From: JAZKFT01 sp963845495
GTDB taxonomy: Bacteria > Bacteroidota > Bacteroidia > Chitinophagales > Chitinophagaceae
Reading direction: 5' to 3'
NCBI GenBank assembly: GCA_963845495.1
Contig: CAWJTH010000215.1
Location: 1-64,000, forward strand
Length of the DNA stretch: 64,000 nt
Shown: positions 35,000-43,485 of the stretch, one piece after another
How positions within the stretch are numbered: the stretch's first letter is position 1
Layout of the letters: each line of letters begins with the position of its first letter
Translations under genes and position numbers: made by a program
The notes under the pieces: generated by a model
Database searches by the model: none
What the model was told of the DNA's origin: nothing
The model's input: only the letters and a program-made list of their open reading frames with translations

Positions 35000-36640
35000 A
35001 TGAAATCAAGCATATTTTTTACAACGTTATTAGTCATCGGCACACAATCTGTTTTTGCACAAGATACCAGCAAACACAAAACCATCCAGATTATTTCTTC
35101 GTTTAAGCCAACCTTAAAGTCATCGTCCAAAATTGATTTTACTCCGTCTGCTTTAAACAATTCCGATACAACAAGGCCGCGTTTGTTATACACCGTGCCT
35201 GTACAAAATTTGTCCTTTAATATTGGTCCGGCCACATTAAAACCTGCTGCGCTTCAGCCCGACACCTCCAATCACTATTCCAATAACGGCTATGTAAAAG
35301 CTGGTTATGGTACTTTTTCAACACCTTATATCGATGCGGCGATTTCGTTTGGTGATGGCAAAAAAAGTTCCGGCGCAGTGCACGGTGGTTATAGTAGTTC
35401 CACCGGAAATTTGCCTTTTCAAAAATATAGTTTGCTTGATTTAGATGGTAGTGCGCAATTTGTTTCAGGGCCAAATACGCAGTTAAAAATAGGTGCTGGC
35501 ATGAAACAATTTGGCACGTATTATTATGGTTTTCAACCAAGTACATTACATTTTAATGAAGGGCAGTTGCACCAACGTTATTCTACTTACAATGTAAACG
35601 CAAGTTTGGGCAATAACCAGCCAACTTCGTTTGGTTTGTTATATTCGCCTACCATTAATTTGTGGTTGTTTAACGATATTGGTGATGGCAAGGAAACGCA
35701 CTTAAATTTAAAAGCTCCATTTGAAATGACCCTGAACGATAAGTTTAAATTTGGGGTTGAATTACAATCGGATGTTGTAAAATATGATGCGGGAAGTATT
35801 TCTGTTTCCAACAATCTGTTTTCTATTATTCCAAGCGTAACCTGGCACAACGATTTGTTTTTATTGAAGGCCGGTATTATGCCAAGCTGGAATAATAGCC
35901 AATATAATATGTTGCCCGATATTGAATTTGAAACAAGGCCAGGTGCAGTACAAACTAATAACGAAACTATCAACAAATTCATTTTCCTTGCCGGTTGGAA
36001 AGGTTATTACGATATCAACAGCTATCGCAATTTGGCAACTTACAATCCTTGGATATCGCAACCAACCAATATTTTCAATACGAAAAATGCTGAATTCTAT
36101 GCAGGCCTGAAAAGTAGCAGCGGCGATCATTTTAGCTACATGGCAAGACTTGGTTATGTAAGTAGAAGCAATGTGGCTTTGTTCCAAAATGATACCACCG
36201 ACGGTAAAACTTTTAAAGTATTGAACGAAGCAAAAATTAATACCATAAAATTACAAGCTGAACTAAGCTATCAGCAAGCCGACCAATTTTTTTGGAAAGC
36301 AACCTTTATTTATCAAACATTTGGCGGCTTCCAGAATTATGACCATGCTTACGGCTTGGTGCCGTTGGAAATCAATAGCAATCTTCGTTACAAATTATTC
36401 AAAAACTTTAATTTGATTGCCGATTTATATTATTTTGATGGCAACCGTTACCGTACTAAAACCAGCAGCGGCCGCACCAATTCGGCATTGGATTTAAATG
36501 CAGGTGTCGATTTTGCGGTGGTGAAAAATGTATCTGTTTGGTTGCAGTTCAACAATATTTTAAACAGTACTTACCAACGTTGGAATCAATACGATGTGCT
36601 TGGTTTTCAAGCATTGATAGGGGCGAAAGTTAGCTTTTAA
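35000..36640 (+). CDS. TonB-dependent-receptor-like outer-membrane beta-barrel protein
   Basis: 546 residues. Signal peptide to about residue 21 (IGTQSVFAQ), a short periplasmic segment (KTIQIISSFKPTLKSSSKIDF), then a long run of alternating strands ending in the beta-signal ALIGAKVSF with a C-terminal Phe. No plug domain is visible, so it is a receptor-like barrel rather than a complete TonB receptor. It follows the TPR gene and precedes the HU/CCDC81 gene, all on the plus strand. The gene is bounded on both sides by heptad arrays. Cargo unknown. Confidence 0.78.
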   Translation: MKSSIFFTTLLVIGTQSVFAQDTSKHKTIQIISSFKPTLKSSSKIDFTPSALNNSDTTRPRLLYTVPVQNLSFNIGPATLKPAALQPDTSNHYSNNGYVKAGYGTFSTPYIDAAISFGDGKKSSGAVHGGYSSSTGNLPFQKYSLLDLDGSAQFVSGPNTQLKIGAGMKQFGTYYYGFQPSTLHFNEGQLHQRYSTYNVNASLGNNQPTSFGLLYSPTINLWLFNDIGDGKETHLNLKAPFEMTLNDKFKFGVELQSDVVKYDAGSISVSNNLFSIIPSVTWHNDLFLLKAGIMPSWNNSQYNMLPDIEFETRPGAVQTNNETINKFIFLAGWKGYYDINSYRNLATYNPWISQPTNIFNTKNAEFYAGLKSSSGDHFSYMARLGYVSRSNVALFQNDTTDGKTFKVLNEAKINTIKLQAELSYQQADQFFWKATFIYQTFGGFQNYDHAYGLVPLEINSNLRYKLFKNFNLIADLYYFDGNRYRTKTSSGRTNSALDLNAGVDFAVVKNVSVWLQFNNILNSTYQRWNQYDVLGFQALIGAKVSF

Positions 36641-36641
36641 A

Positions 36642-36817
36642 ATTTAGAATTAAGAGTTGAGAATTTAGAGTTGGGAATTTAGAGTTAAGAGTTAAGAATT
36701 GAAAGTTTGGCTTAAGAATTTATAACTTCGTAGCTTGAGTGCCAAACCATAAAATCTGGGCTTTTAACTCTAAACTTTTAACTCTCAACTCTAAATTCTT
36801 AACTCTAACCTCTAAAT
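36642..36817. repeat. Heptad arrays in opposite orientation
   Basis: Nine in-phase heptads (ATTTAGA, GTTAAGA, GTTGAGA types) at 36642-36704 start right after the barrel stop codon. Eight heptads of the reverse-complement type (TCTAAAT, TTTTAAC, TCTCAAC) at 36762-36817 end 7 bases before the next ATG. The two blocks can pair over most of their length. Confidence 0.92.
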
Positions 36818-36824
36818 TTATTCC

Positions 36825-37391
36825 ATGTTTTCGCTACTGCATCAATATTTAATCAATTGTTCCAGCGTTGTTTTGCCAGGTATCGGCACTTTACAATTCG
36901 CAAATGCACCAGCACAAATGGCAAATGGCCTGATTTTATCGCCAAAACAAACATTGGTTTTAGTAAGCAATGATATACGCGAAGATGAACCAAAGAAATT
37001 GATCGTTTTTTTGTCCAAGCATTTGGATATGCCCGAAACACAAGCCCATACTTTGTTTGAACATTTTCTGCAAACTATTAAAAATACAATTGCTGAAAAA
37101 AAAGCAATGGTGTGGGGTAAACTTGGAACTTTTAAGCAAGATGATTCTGGCGTCATTCGTTTTATTCAAAGTAACGAGTTGGATGCCTATCTTCCACCAG
37201 TTGAGGCAACATGGATAAATAGCCATAACGCTAGCAAATATGATTTATTGATAGGTGAAAGTGAAACAAATAATGTTGATGTTCAAGAAGAATGGGGTGC
37301 CGCAAAACATAAAAAGAATTATTGGTGGGTTTGGGCTATCATAATTGCGGTAGTTGCGCTAACAGTTATTGTTTATAAATTCGCATATTAA
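36825..37391 (+). CDS. HU/CCDC81-like domain protein with C-terminal membrane helix
   Basis: 188 residues. The first 120 resemble the prokaryotic HU-CCDC81 domains found in Bacteroidota (LHQYLINCSSVVLPGIGTL, then VWGKLGTF), an IHF/HU-like fold. A linker and one TM helix follow (YWWVWAIIIAVVALTVIVYKF, about 163-184). Longer relatives carry a C-terminal SPOR domain that binds peptidoglycan; here the protein stops after the membrane helix, so the SPOR part is missing. The TM suggests anchoring of an HU-like domain at the inner membrane. It ends the three-gene run and is followed by a bidirectional terminator. Confidence 0.7.
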   Translation: MFSLLHQYLINCSSVVLPGIGTLQFANAPAQMANGLILSPKQTLVLVSNDIREDEPKKLIVFLSKHLDMPETQAHTLFEHFLQTIKNTIAEKKAMVWGKLGTFKQDDSGVIRFIQSNELDAYLPPVEATWINSHNASKYDLLIGESETNNVDVQEEWGAAKHKKNYWWVWAIIIAVVALTVIVYKFAY

Positions 37392-37413
37392 AAAAAATTA
37401 TATTATTACAAAT

Positions 37414-37443
37414 AAAAATGACTGGACGAATCCAGTCATTTTT
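37414..37443. terminator. Bidirectional terminator
   Basis: Perfect 13-bp stem (37414-37426 with 37431-37443) with CGAA loop; A-run on the left and T-run on the right serve both convergent genes. Confidence 0.92.
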
Positions 37444-37470
37444 GTTTGAAAGCAAATATGTTTAATAATT

Positions 37471-38409
37471 TTAGCCAATCATTTCTTTCATTTTCCCAAA
37501 CAATCCAGTTGAAATGATTTTTTCCGCCACAAAAATCATGTTCATAAAGGCTTCCGCGCCGCTAATACCATGGCCAATAATTACGGGCTTGTCAACACCC
37601 AAAACTGGTGTGCCGCCATAGGCTTCAAAATCAAACCTACGGAAATATTCGTGCTCAATGCCTTGCCTTTCGGTAATTGGATGTAAAGATTCCAGGAGTT
37701 TTAATAAGATATTGCCAGTAAAACCGTCGCAAACAGCCACATCGGCTTTATCTTCCAAAATATCTCGGCCTTCAATATTTCCAATAAAATTGATGGCTTT
37801 ATTTTCTTTCAATAATGGAAAAGTGTTTTGAGCCAAAATATTGCCCTTGCCTTCTTCTTCGCCAATATTTATTAAGCCAACCGTTGGTTTTTCGATGCCT
37901 AAAATATATTCGGCATAAGCTGCACCCAGCGTAGCAAATTGGTTCAACATTTCGGGTTTACAATCAGCATTGATGCCAACATCCAACAAAAGACCGGTTT
38001 TGCCGTTTGCCTTTGGCACAATAGTAGAAATGGTCGGTCGGATAACGCCTTCCATAGTTTTAATGGTAAACATGGTACCAACTAACATGGCACCTGTGTT
38101 GCCCGCACCGATAAACGCATCAATTTTACCTTTTGCCAACATGCCAAAACCAATGGCAATGCTCGAATCTTGTTTTTCGCGAAGCGCCTTGGTCGGATGC
38201 TCGTGCATGGCAATAACGGAGTGGGAAGGAACAATGGTGTAACGGGCGGCATCCACATCATACTCTTCAAGCAAAGTAATCAACTGGTCGTTATTGCCCA
38301 CCAAAACCAAATGTGCATTTGCACTGTTGCTTTTAAAATAAGCTATAATTCCTTTTACCGCTTCTAAAGGTGCGTAATCGCCACCCATCATATCAATGCC
38401 AATAGTCAT
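37471..38409 (-). CDS. plsX: Phosphate acyltransferase PlsX
   Basis: Converts acyl-ACP to acyl-phosphate for PlsY, the first step of phospholipid synthesis in most bacteria. 312 residues, normal. N-terminal IGIDMMGGDYAP, the GAGNTGAML segment at about 100-108, and the C-terminal GVDKPVIIGHGIS. All match PlsX. It belongs to the yceD-rpmF-plsX cluster but is separated from rpmF by a 197-base gap that contains a terminator and a heptad array, so it probably has its own promoter. The usual downstream fabH is not adjacent. Confidence 0.96.
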   Translation of the reverse strand: MTIGIDMMGGDYAPLEAVKGIIAYFKSNSANAHLVLVGNNDQLITLLEEYDVDAARYTIVPSHSVIAMHEHPTKALREKQDSSIAIGFGMLAKGKIDAFIGAGNTGAMLVGTMFTIKTMEGVIRPTISTIVPKANGKTGLLLDVGINADCKPEMLNQFATLGAAYAEYILGIEKPTVGLINIGEEEGKGNILAQNTFPLLKENKAINFIGNIEGRDILEDKADVAVCDGFTGNILLKLLESLHPITERQGIEHEYFRRFDFEAYGGTPVLGVDKPVIIGHGISGAEAFMNMIFVAEKIISTGLFGKMKEMIG

Positions 38410-38432
38410 GCTTCGTTATTTATGGTGAAATC

Positions 38433-38508
38433 GTGAGTAGTGAATAGTCAATTGTGAATAGTCAATAGTCAACAGTTTGTTATTTACCATTCACAATTGA
38501 CTATTCAC
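38433..38508. repeat. Heptad array with 20-bp perfect hairpin upstream of plsX
   Basis: Six in-phase heptads (GTGAGTA, GTGAATA, GTCAATT, GTCAATA types) at 38433-38474, then the reverse complement of part of them at 38489-38508, giving a perfect 20-bp inverted repeat (38440-38459 with 38489-38508). It lies between rpmF and plsX. Confidence 0.92.
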
Positions 38509-38524
38509 CCAACCACTTCGCTCT

Positions 38525-38566
38525 AAAAAACAAAAATGTGAACCAAAGCAAAAGCTTGGTTCACAA
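38525..38566 (-). terminator. Terminator after rpmF
   Basis: Stem TGTGAACCAA/TTGGTTCACA (38537-38546 with 38556-38565), 9-base loop; on the minus strand a T-rich tract (TTTTTGTTTTTT) follows. Confidence 0.88.
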
Positions 38567-38606
38567 AGATATTGGGTGCAGCGCTAAAACATCACTGCTT
38601 CAATAA

Positions 38607-38801
38607 TTAATGTTTGATTGGCGAAACTTCGGCTACAACATGTCCTTTGTAAACCAGTTTACCTTCACTTACATGTGCACGGTGGCGAACATGTGTTTCT
38701 CCAGTTGTACTATCTACGCTTAAAGTTGCAGTTGTAGCTTTATAGTGAGTACGACGTTTTGCACTGCGTTGTTGGCTATGGCGCCTTTTAGGATTTGGCA
38801 T
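38607..38801 (-). CDS. rpmF: 50S ribosomal protein L32
   Basis: 64 residues, basic N-terminus MPNPKRRHSQQRSAKRRTH as in all L32 proteins. The zinc-ribbon cysteines of some L32 proteins are absent (C- form: S and H occupy the positions), which is common in this phylum. It lies 23 bases after the DUF177 gene, as in most bacteria, and a terminator follows. Confidence 0.97.
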   Translation of the reverse strand: MPNPKRRHSQQRSAKRRTHYKATTATLSVDSTTGETHVRHRAHVSEGKLVYKGHVVAEVSPIKH

Positions 38802-38824
38802 AACTTATTTTTTAATCTTAATTT

Positions 38825-39391
38825 TTAATTGTTTGATATTGGTTCTTCACCCAGCCCCTTAAATTTTTCCAATCCTTTCCAAAGATTGGTAGCGCTAGAT
38901 TCTTTTTCTTTTGGTTTCATTTCGTTCAATTTGTCCAACACTGCTTTGTTGCAATAAGGACCACCGATTTCACTTTCGCTACACATGCGCTGCATGGGTA
39001 TACTTAAGTTGATGAATTCGTATAGCCAATCTGCCACATTAATATGGCTTTCGGTACGGCTAATGTAATGAACGTCAGGATCTTCCTCTTGCTCATTCAT
39101 TATTTCAGGGTTTTCCACCAATTTCACCACGGTGTTAAATTCATCCCACAATTGTAAGGGTAAATTATTTCCACAACGGTCACAACCAACTTCCAAATTG
39201 CCACCCACTTCAAATTTTAGCAACATAAAACTGCTACTTTTATCAAGGGTCAATTTCACGGTAGCATTGCAATTCGTAAAATCCTGTTCATCGTAATCGG
39301 CAAAGAACTTGTCCGTAATTTCATAGACGTATTCATGTACGCCCAGCTTTAAACCCACAAATGCAATATCAAATGCTCTTTTACTGGACAT
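38825..39391 (-). CDS. DUF177 / YceD-family protein
   Basis: Linked to large-subunit rRNA accumulation in plants and E. coli and nearly always found upstream of rpmF. 188 residues from ATG 39391; the TTG at 39421 is excluded because it would lie upstream of the predicted transcription start. The conserved Cys pair C-D-R-C-G is at about 79-83, with a second partial Cys set (MCSESEIGGPYCN) near the C-terminus. The RNA-binding role is inferred from the family. First gene of the yceD-rpmF pair. Confidence 0.88.
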   Translation of the reverse strand: MSSKRAFDIAFVGLKLGVHEYVYEITDKFFADYDEQDFTNCNATVKLTLDKSSSFMLLKFEVGGNLEVGCDRCGNNLPLQLWDEFNTVVKLVENPEIMNEQEEDPDVHYISRTESHINVADWLYEFINLSIPMQRMCSESEIGGPYCNKAVLDKLNEMKPKEKESSATNLWKGLEKFKGLGEEPISNN

Positions 39392-39418
39392 AACGCTACC
39401 TCTAAAAAATTCGGATTG

Positions 39419-39426
39419 CAAAAGTA
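39419..39426 (-). promoter_or_regulatory. Putative -7 box of the yceD-rpmF operon
   Basis: The minus strand reads TACTTTTG, an exact TAnnTTTG match, with the ATG 27 bases further on. The identical octamer faces the other way at 39774-39781 for cyanophycinase. Confidence 0.5.
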
Positions 39427-39773
39427 AGGGTTTGTGTGTTAAAATAATTAGTTTTTGTATTATTTATTTTTAGCAAACCTTGTATAAAGGCTTACTTTTT
39501 TTGGGAACCAGCTTTTAACAGCAAAGATGAGACTTTTGTGGTAGTTTATCCTGAGTTTAGCCGAAAGACTCCATTCAAGTTTAGTTTTCTATGGCATCAT
39601 TCACTTATCAAAGCCGTTTATTAGTACTAATTACTTTTCCTTATTATCTTCTTTATTTTCCATTTCTTATTCCTTATTTTTTCTTGTAACCCAACGCTTT
39701 AAGCTTTAGGCTTTTAGCTTGCAACTCCTTCGTATCTCTTCTTTCTTCATGCTAAACTAAAACCAACAAACCT
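39427..39773. other. Long divergent intergenic region, mostly without recognisable features
   Basis: Between the yceD and cyanophycinase promoters. It has a pyrimidine-rich stretch on the plus strand (about 39635-39690, CTTATT-type words) and a clear four-heptad array of GCTTTAA/GCTTTAG words at 39696-39723. No open frame with coding character and no RNA gene was seen. Confidence 0.6.
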
Positions 39774-39781
39774 TACTTTTG
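39774..39781 (+). promoter_or_regulatory. Putative -7 box for cyanophycinase
   Basis: TACTTTTG matches TAnnTTTG exactly and ends 18 bases before the ATG, giving a leader of roughly 12 bases. Confidence 0.45.
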
Positions 39782-39799
39782 TTTGATAACAGTTTGTGA

Positions 39800-40687
39800 A
39801 TGTATCCAAAAGGAAAGTTGATAGCAATTGGTGGTGCTGAAGACAAAGGTGCGCCGGAAAGCAGGAATGAATTTTATCGCAATAATTTGAATTTCATTGA
39901 ATTAGGTATTTTAAGAAGGGTAGTACAAGAGGCTGGCGGAAACGATGCCAATATCGAAGTAATCACCACGGCTTCTATGATTCCCTATGAAGTAGGCGAA
40001 AATTATGTTGATGCCTTTGGTAAAATAGGTTGTACCAACATCGGTTTGTTACACATCCGTAACCGTGCAGATGCACAACAAACTGATTATTTGGAACGTA
40101 TCAAAAAATGTGACGCGGTAATGTTTAGCGGTGGTAACCAATTGCGGTTATCTACCATTTTTGGTGGTACTACTTTTCTAAAAATTTTATTGGAACGTTA
40201 TCAAAATGAACCTGATTTTTTAGTTGCCGGTACTAGCGCCGGAGCCATGGGCATGAGCAATACCATGATTTATGAAGGCAATGCCACGAGGGCGCATTTG
40301 AAAGGAGAAATTAAAATTACGACCGGATTGGGTTTTATCGATGATGTGATTATTGATAGTCATTTTGAGAAACGCGGCCGTTTTGGCCGGTTGGTACAAG
40401 CCGTTGCCAGTAATCCGCAATGTATCGGCATTGGATTGGGCGAGGATACCGGTATGTTAATTACCAAGGGAAATGATATGGAAGCCATTGGTAGTGGATT
40501 GGTAATGATTGTGGATGGTCACGATATTGCACACAGCAACATCGCAGATATTCCGGATGGTAATCCGATTAGTGTTGAAAACATTAAGGTTCACCTTTGT
40601 GCGCATGGCAATGGTTATTTACTTGCCGAACGCAAATTTGTGGAGCAGATGTATCCCCGACCTGTGGTCGGTGGTTTGTCACACTGA
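39800..40687 (+). CDS. cphB: Cyanophycinase (peptidase S51 family)
   Basis: Serine exopeptidase that degrades cyanophycin (multi-L-arginyl-poly-L-aspartate) to beta-Asp-Arg. 295 residues. The start KGKLIAIGGAEDKG and the nucleophile motif A-G-T-S-A-G-A (near residue 145) are typical, with the FSGGNQLRL segment just before. No cyanophycin synthetase is in the window; some Bacteroidota have isolated homologues. Oddity: the last 11 or so codons (Y-P-R-P-V-V-G-G-L-S-H) are encoded by a REP palindrome, so the native C-terminus has been replaced. Confidence 0.92.
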   Translation: MYPKGKLIAIGGAEDKGAPESRNEFYRNNLNFIELGILRRVVQEAGGNDANIEVITTASMIPYEVGENYVDAFGKIGCTNIGLLHIRNRADAQQTDYLERIKKCDAVMFSGGNQLRLSTIFGGTTFLKILLERYQNEPDFLVAGTSAGAMGMSNTMIYEGNATRAHLKGEIKITTGLGFIDDVIIDSHFEKRGRFGRLVQAVASNPQCIGIGLGEDTGMLITKGNDMEAIGSGLVMIVDGHDIAHSNIADIPDGNPISVENIKVHLCAHGNGYLLAERKFVEQMYPRPVVGGLSH

Positions 40688-40699
40688 GCTTTGCTCAGT
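40653..40699. repeat. REP-like palindromes overlapping the cyanophycinase 3' end
   Basis: CCGACC-TGT-GGTCGG (40657-40671) followed by ACTGAGC-TTT-GCTCAGT (40683-40699). The stop codon TGA (40685-40687) is inside the second hairpin. An inverted relative lies at 41594-41608 on the other side of the REP-associated transposase gene. Confidence 0.85.
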
Positions 40700-40784
40700 A
40701 GAAAATGATTTAAAGCTACAACAATATAATAATCTACTATATTTAGCACTTGAAACATGCTTGCTAAACATAAATGCACACACC

Positions 40785-41434
40785 ATGCTATTTTACCGCC
40801 GGAAATTACCACACTTTATTCCAAACAACGCCACGTTCTTTGTCACTTATTGTTTAGCAGGCTCAATGCCGTTTGACGTTATTAGGCGATTGCAAGAGGA
40901 ACATGCAATTGAAATGGAGCTGATGAAAAAATTGCATGATGGTAAAACGTCTTATCAACAAGTAGTTCGCAACATGCACAAAAGGAATTTTGCCAGGGTG
41001 GATGCGTATCTTGATAACAGTTTGAATGAGCCGTACTGGTTGAAACACGAGGCAATAGCATCCTTAGTATCAGAATCGTTGCAATTTATTGCAAAAGATT
41101 GGGTTGAATTAGTTTGCTTTACCATTATGCCAAATCATGTTCATGTGCTGCTGCGGCCCAAGTTGCAAAAACCAGGATTGATAAATATCCTTCAACGACA
41201 TAAAAGTTTTACCGGCAAAATGGCCATAAAATTTTACAAAGAAGCGGGCAATTTTGGGAACATGAAAGTTATGACCATGTGGTACGAAACGCCGAAGAGT
41301 TTGATAGGATTGTATCATATATTTTAAATAACCCAGTAAAGGCGAAGCTGGCCAAACAATGGGAAGATTGGAAATGGACTTGGATAAATGAATTATTATT
41401 GGAGGATAAAGCTACAGAAAATGAAAAAGAATGA
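40785..41434 (+). pseudogene. REP-associated tyrosine transposase (Y1/TnpA_REP), frameshifted
   Basis: The ATG at 40785 gives MLFYRRKLPHFIP and the HUH motif P-N-H-V-H-V-L. The frame then runs on to a premature end at 41327. The real C-terminus is in the -1 frame from 41249 (Q-F-W-E-H-E-S-Y-D-H-V-V-R-N, then YILNNPVKA) to the TGA at 41432-41434, so about one base was lost near 41245-41250. The catalytic Tyr sits in the displaced part, so the upstream fragment alone should be dead. The restored length of about 216 residues fits RAYT proteins. REP palindromes flank it on both sides. A sequencing error at a single base remains possible. Confidence 0.85.
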
Positions 41435-41505
41435 CAGTTGGAAAACGGATGACAGATGTGGCTGTGCGGTTGGAAAGGCAGTAGTACCGCCGCAAAGCGC
41501 CATTC

Positions 41506-41533
41506 AAAGTAAAAATTCAAAAGTAAAAAGTAA
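41506..41533. repeat. Heptad array (AAAGTAA)
   Basis: Four in-phase 7-bp words, three of them AAAGTAA, in the 197-base gap after the transposase remnant. Confidence 0.7.
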
Positions 41534-41563
41534 AAGGATTTTTTGAATAATATTGTTTGCAAT

Positions 41564-41608
41564 TAAGTTGAAGCGGGGCTTCAACTTACAAATCCGACCG
41601 CAGGTCGG
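41564..41608. repeat. Hairpin plus REP palindrome downstream of the transposase
   Basis: An 11-bp perfect stem with GGG loop (41564-41588) is followed at once by CCGACC-GCA-GGTCGG (41594-41608). The second is the inverted counterpart of the palindrome at 40657-40671, including the flanking TATC-like bases. Confidence 0.88.
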
Positions 41609-41631
41609 AGATACAAAGAAGCTACAACTAT

Positions 41632-43035
41632 ATGAAAAGACGTTCTTTCATTCAACAATCAACCTTGGCTACGGCCTCGTTTTTTATTGCTAAACATGGG
41701 CTTGCGCAAGGTACTGATTTTCAAACTGTTCGCCCATCAGCTAACCAGCGGAAATTTGTAAGTCCAGCGGTAGAAGCTTTGATAAAGCAAATACAATCCA
41801 ATATAAAAAACAAAGAAATAGGTTGGTTGTTTGGCAATTGTTTCCCTAATACTTTAGATACCACGGTTGATTTTGAAATCATCAACGGCCAGCCCGACAC
41901 TTATGTAATTACCGGTGATATCGATGCCATGTGGCTGCGTGATTCTTGTGCGCAGGTTTGGCCTTATTTGCCGTTGATGAAAGAAGATAAGCGTTTGCAG
42001 GAACTTATTAACGGCGTCATCCGCAGGCAAACAAAAAACATTTTGCTTGACCCGTATGCCAACGCTTTTTACAAAGATGTAAACAAAATAAGCGAGTGGA
42101 AAAGTGATTTGACGGCCATGAAAGCTGGCATCCATGAACGAAAATGGGAGATCGATAGTTTATGTTACCCCATAAGGCTGGCTTATGCATATTGGAAAGA
42201 AACTGGCGATGCCAAGGTTTTTGATAATGATTGGAAACAAGCCATGCGGTTGGTCATCCAAACATTTAAGGAACAACAGCGGTTTGAAAACCATGGCCCA
42301 TATACTTTTCAGCGTGAAACGGCAAAAGCAACCGATACAGTGCCGATGAAAGGATACGGTTATCCTGTGAAACCTAATGGATTGATTTGCTCCATGTTTA
42401 GGCCAAGTGATGATGCAACTGTGCTTTCTTATTTGATACCTAGCAACTATTTCGCGGTCACTTCATTAAAAAATATGAGTGAAATTGCCAAACAGATTGG
42501 AGATACGGAACTGGCTAATAATGCAATGAAGTTGGCTTATGAAGTTAATAATGCGTTGGCCAAACATGCACTAACGAGCGACGGTAAAATGATGGCGTAC
42601 GAAGTAAATGGATTTGGTAGCACTTTGCTGATGGATGATGCCAATGTTCCTTCGCTGTTGTCGTTGCCATATTTGGGGGCAATGGAAAAAACAAATCCGC
42701 TTTACATTAACACCCGAAAATTTGTATTGAGTGAAAATAATCCCTTCTTTTTTAAAGGAAAAGCAGGTGAGGGGATTGGTGGGCCGCATGTTGGCATCGA
42801 CATGATTTGGCCGATTAGCATTACTATGCGTGGATTGACCAGCAACGAAGATCAAGAAATAAAAAACTGTTTAAATACCTTGCAACATACGCATGCCAAC
42901 ACTGGTTTTATGCACGAAAGCTTCCATAAGGATGACGCCGGTAATTTTAGCCGTAAATGGTTTGCTTGGGCCAATACCTTATTCGGGGAATTTGTTTGGA
43001 AAGTGTATCGTGAAAAAAGATATTTGTTGGATTAA
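41632..43035 (+). CDS. Glycoside hydrolase family 125 (exo-alpha-1,6-mannosidase type)
   Basis: 467 residues. It starts with a twin-arginine-like leader (K-R-R-S-F-I-Q-Q, then a hydrophobic stretch ending in GLAQ), so it is exported. The body has the (alpha/alpha)6 family landmarks: DIDAMWLRDSCAQVWPY at about 101-117, the D-P-Y-A-N-A-F segment, and WFAWANTLFGEFV near the C-terminus. GH125 enzymes trim alpha-1,6-mannose from N-glycans or mannans. No other glycan genes are nearby. Confidence 0.92.
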   Translation: MKRRSFIQQSTLATASFFIAKHGLAQGTDFQTVRPSANQRKFVSPAVEALIKQIQSNIKNKEIGWLFGNCFPNTLDTTVDFEIINGQPDTYVITGDIDAMWLRDSCAQVWPYLPLMKEDKRLQELINGVIRRQTKNILLDPYANAFYKDVNKISEWKSDLTAMKAGIHERKWEIDSLCYPIRLAYAYWKETGDAKVFDNDWKQAMRLVIQTFKEQQRFENHGPYTFQRETAKATDTVPMKGYGYPVKPNGLICSMFRPSDDATVLSYLIPSNYFAVTSLKNMSEIAKQIGDTELANNAMKLAYEVNNALAKHALTSDGKMMAYEVNGFGSTLLMDDANVPSLLSLPYLGAMEKTNPLYINTRKFVLSENNPFFFKGKAGEGIGGPHVGIDMIWPISITMRGLTSNEDQEIKNCLNTLQHTHANTGFMHESFHKDDAGNFSRKWFAWANTLFGEFVWKVYREKRYLLD

Positions 43036-43073
43036 AATTATAATTTCCGCATATTTAAATCATTTAAAGCTAT

Positions 43074-43466
43074 ATGAAAAACAAAGTCGCATGCCTATTA
43101 TTTGTGTTTGCAATACTAGGTGTATCACTAAAAATAAATGCACAAACAATGAGTAGCGCCAAGCTCTTGCGGCATGCTGTGTTCTTTAAGTTCAAAAACA
43201 CGGCAACGCCTGAAAAAGTAAAAAATATCGAAGCTGCTTTCCATGATTTGCCATCAAAAATTAAGACAATTAAAGATTTTGAATGGGGAATGAACAATAG
43301 TCCAGAAAAATTAAATGAAGGATTAACACATGCATTTTTTGTAACATTCACCAGTGAAAAAGACAGAGACGATTATTTGGTCGATCCTGCGCATAAAGCT
43401 TTTGTTGCATTTGCTGAACCCTATATAGAAAAAGCTGTAGTGATAGATTATTGGGTACAGAAATGA
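43074..43466 (+). CDS. Exported Dabb-family (stress-responsive A/B barrel) protein
   Basis: 130 residues: signal peptide to about residue 24 (LGVSLKINAQ), then one dimeric alpha-beta barrel domain with L-L-R-H-A-V-F-F-K-F, the W-G-x-N-N-S-P-E-K-L-N-E-G-L-T-H-A-F segment and the C-terminal DYWVQK. Many family members are cytoplasmic; this one is probably periplasmic. Substrate unknown. It lies 38 bases after GH125 and may be cotranscribed with it. Confidence 0.85.
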   Translation: MKNKVACLLFVFAILGVSLKINAQTMSSAKLLRHAVFFKFKNTATPEKVKNIEAAFHDLPSKIKTIKDFEWGMNNSPEKLNEGLTHAFFVTFTSEKDRDDYLVDPAHKAFVAFAEPYIEKAVVIDYWVQK

Positions 43467-43485
43467 TAGATTGAAGCCGGCGAAT

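Noticed and set aside
40509..40784. Reading frame overlapping the cyanophycinase 3' end, in frame with the transposase
   Set aside because: It runs out of frame through cyanophycinase and has no transposase similarity before ATG 40785.
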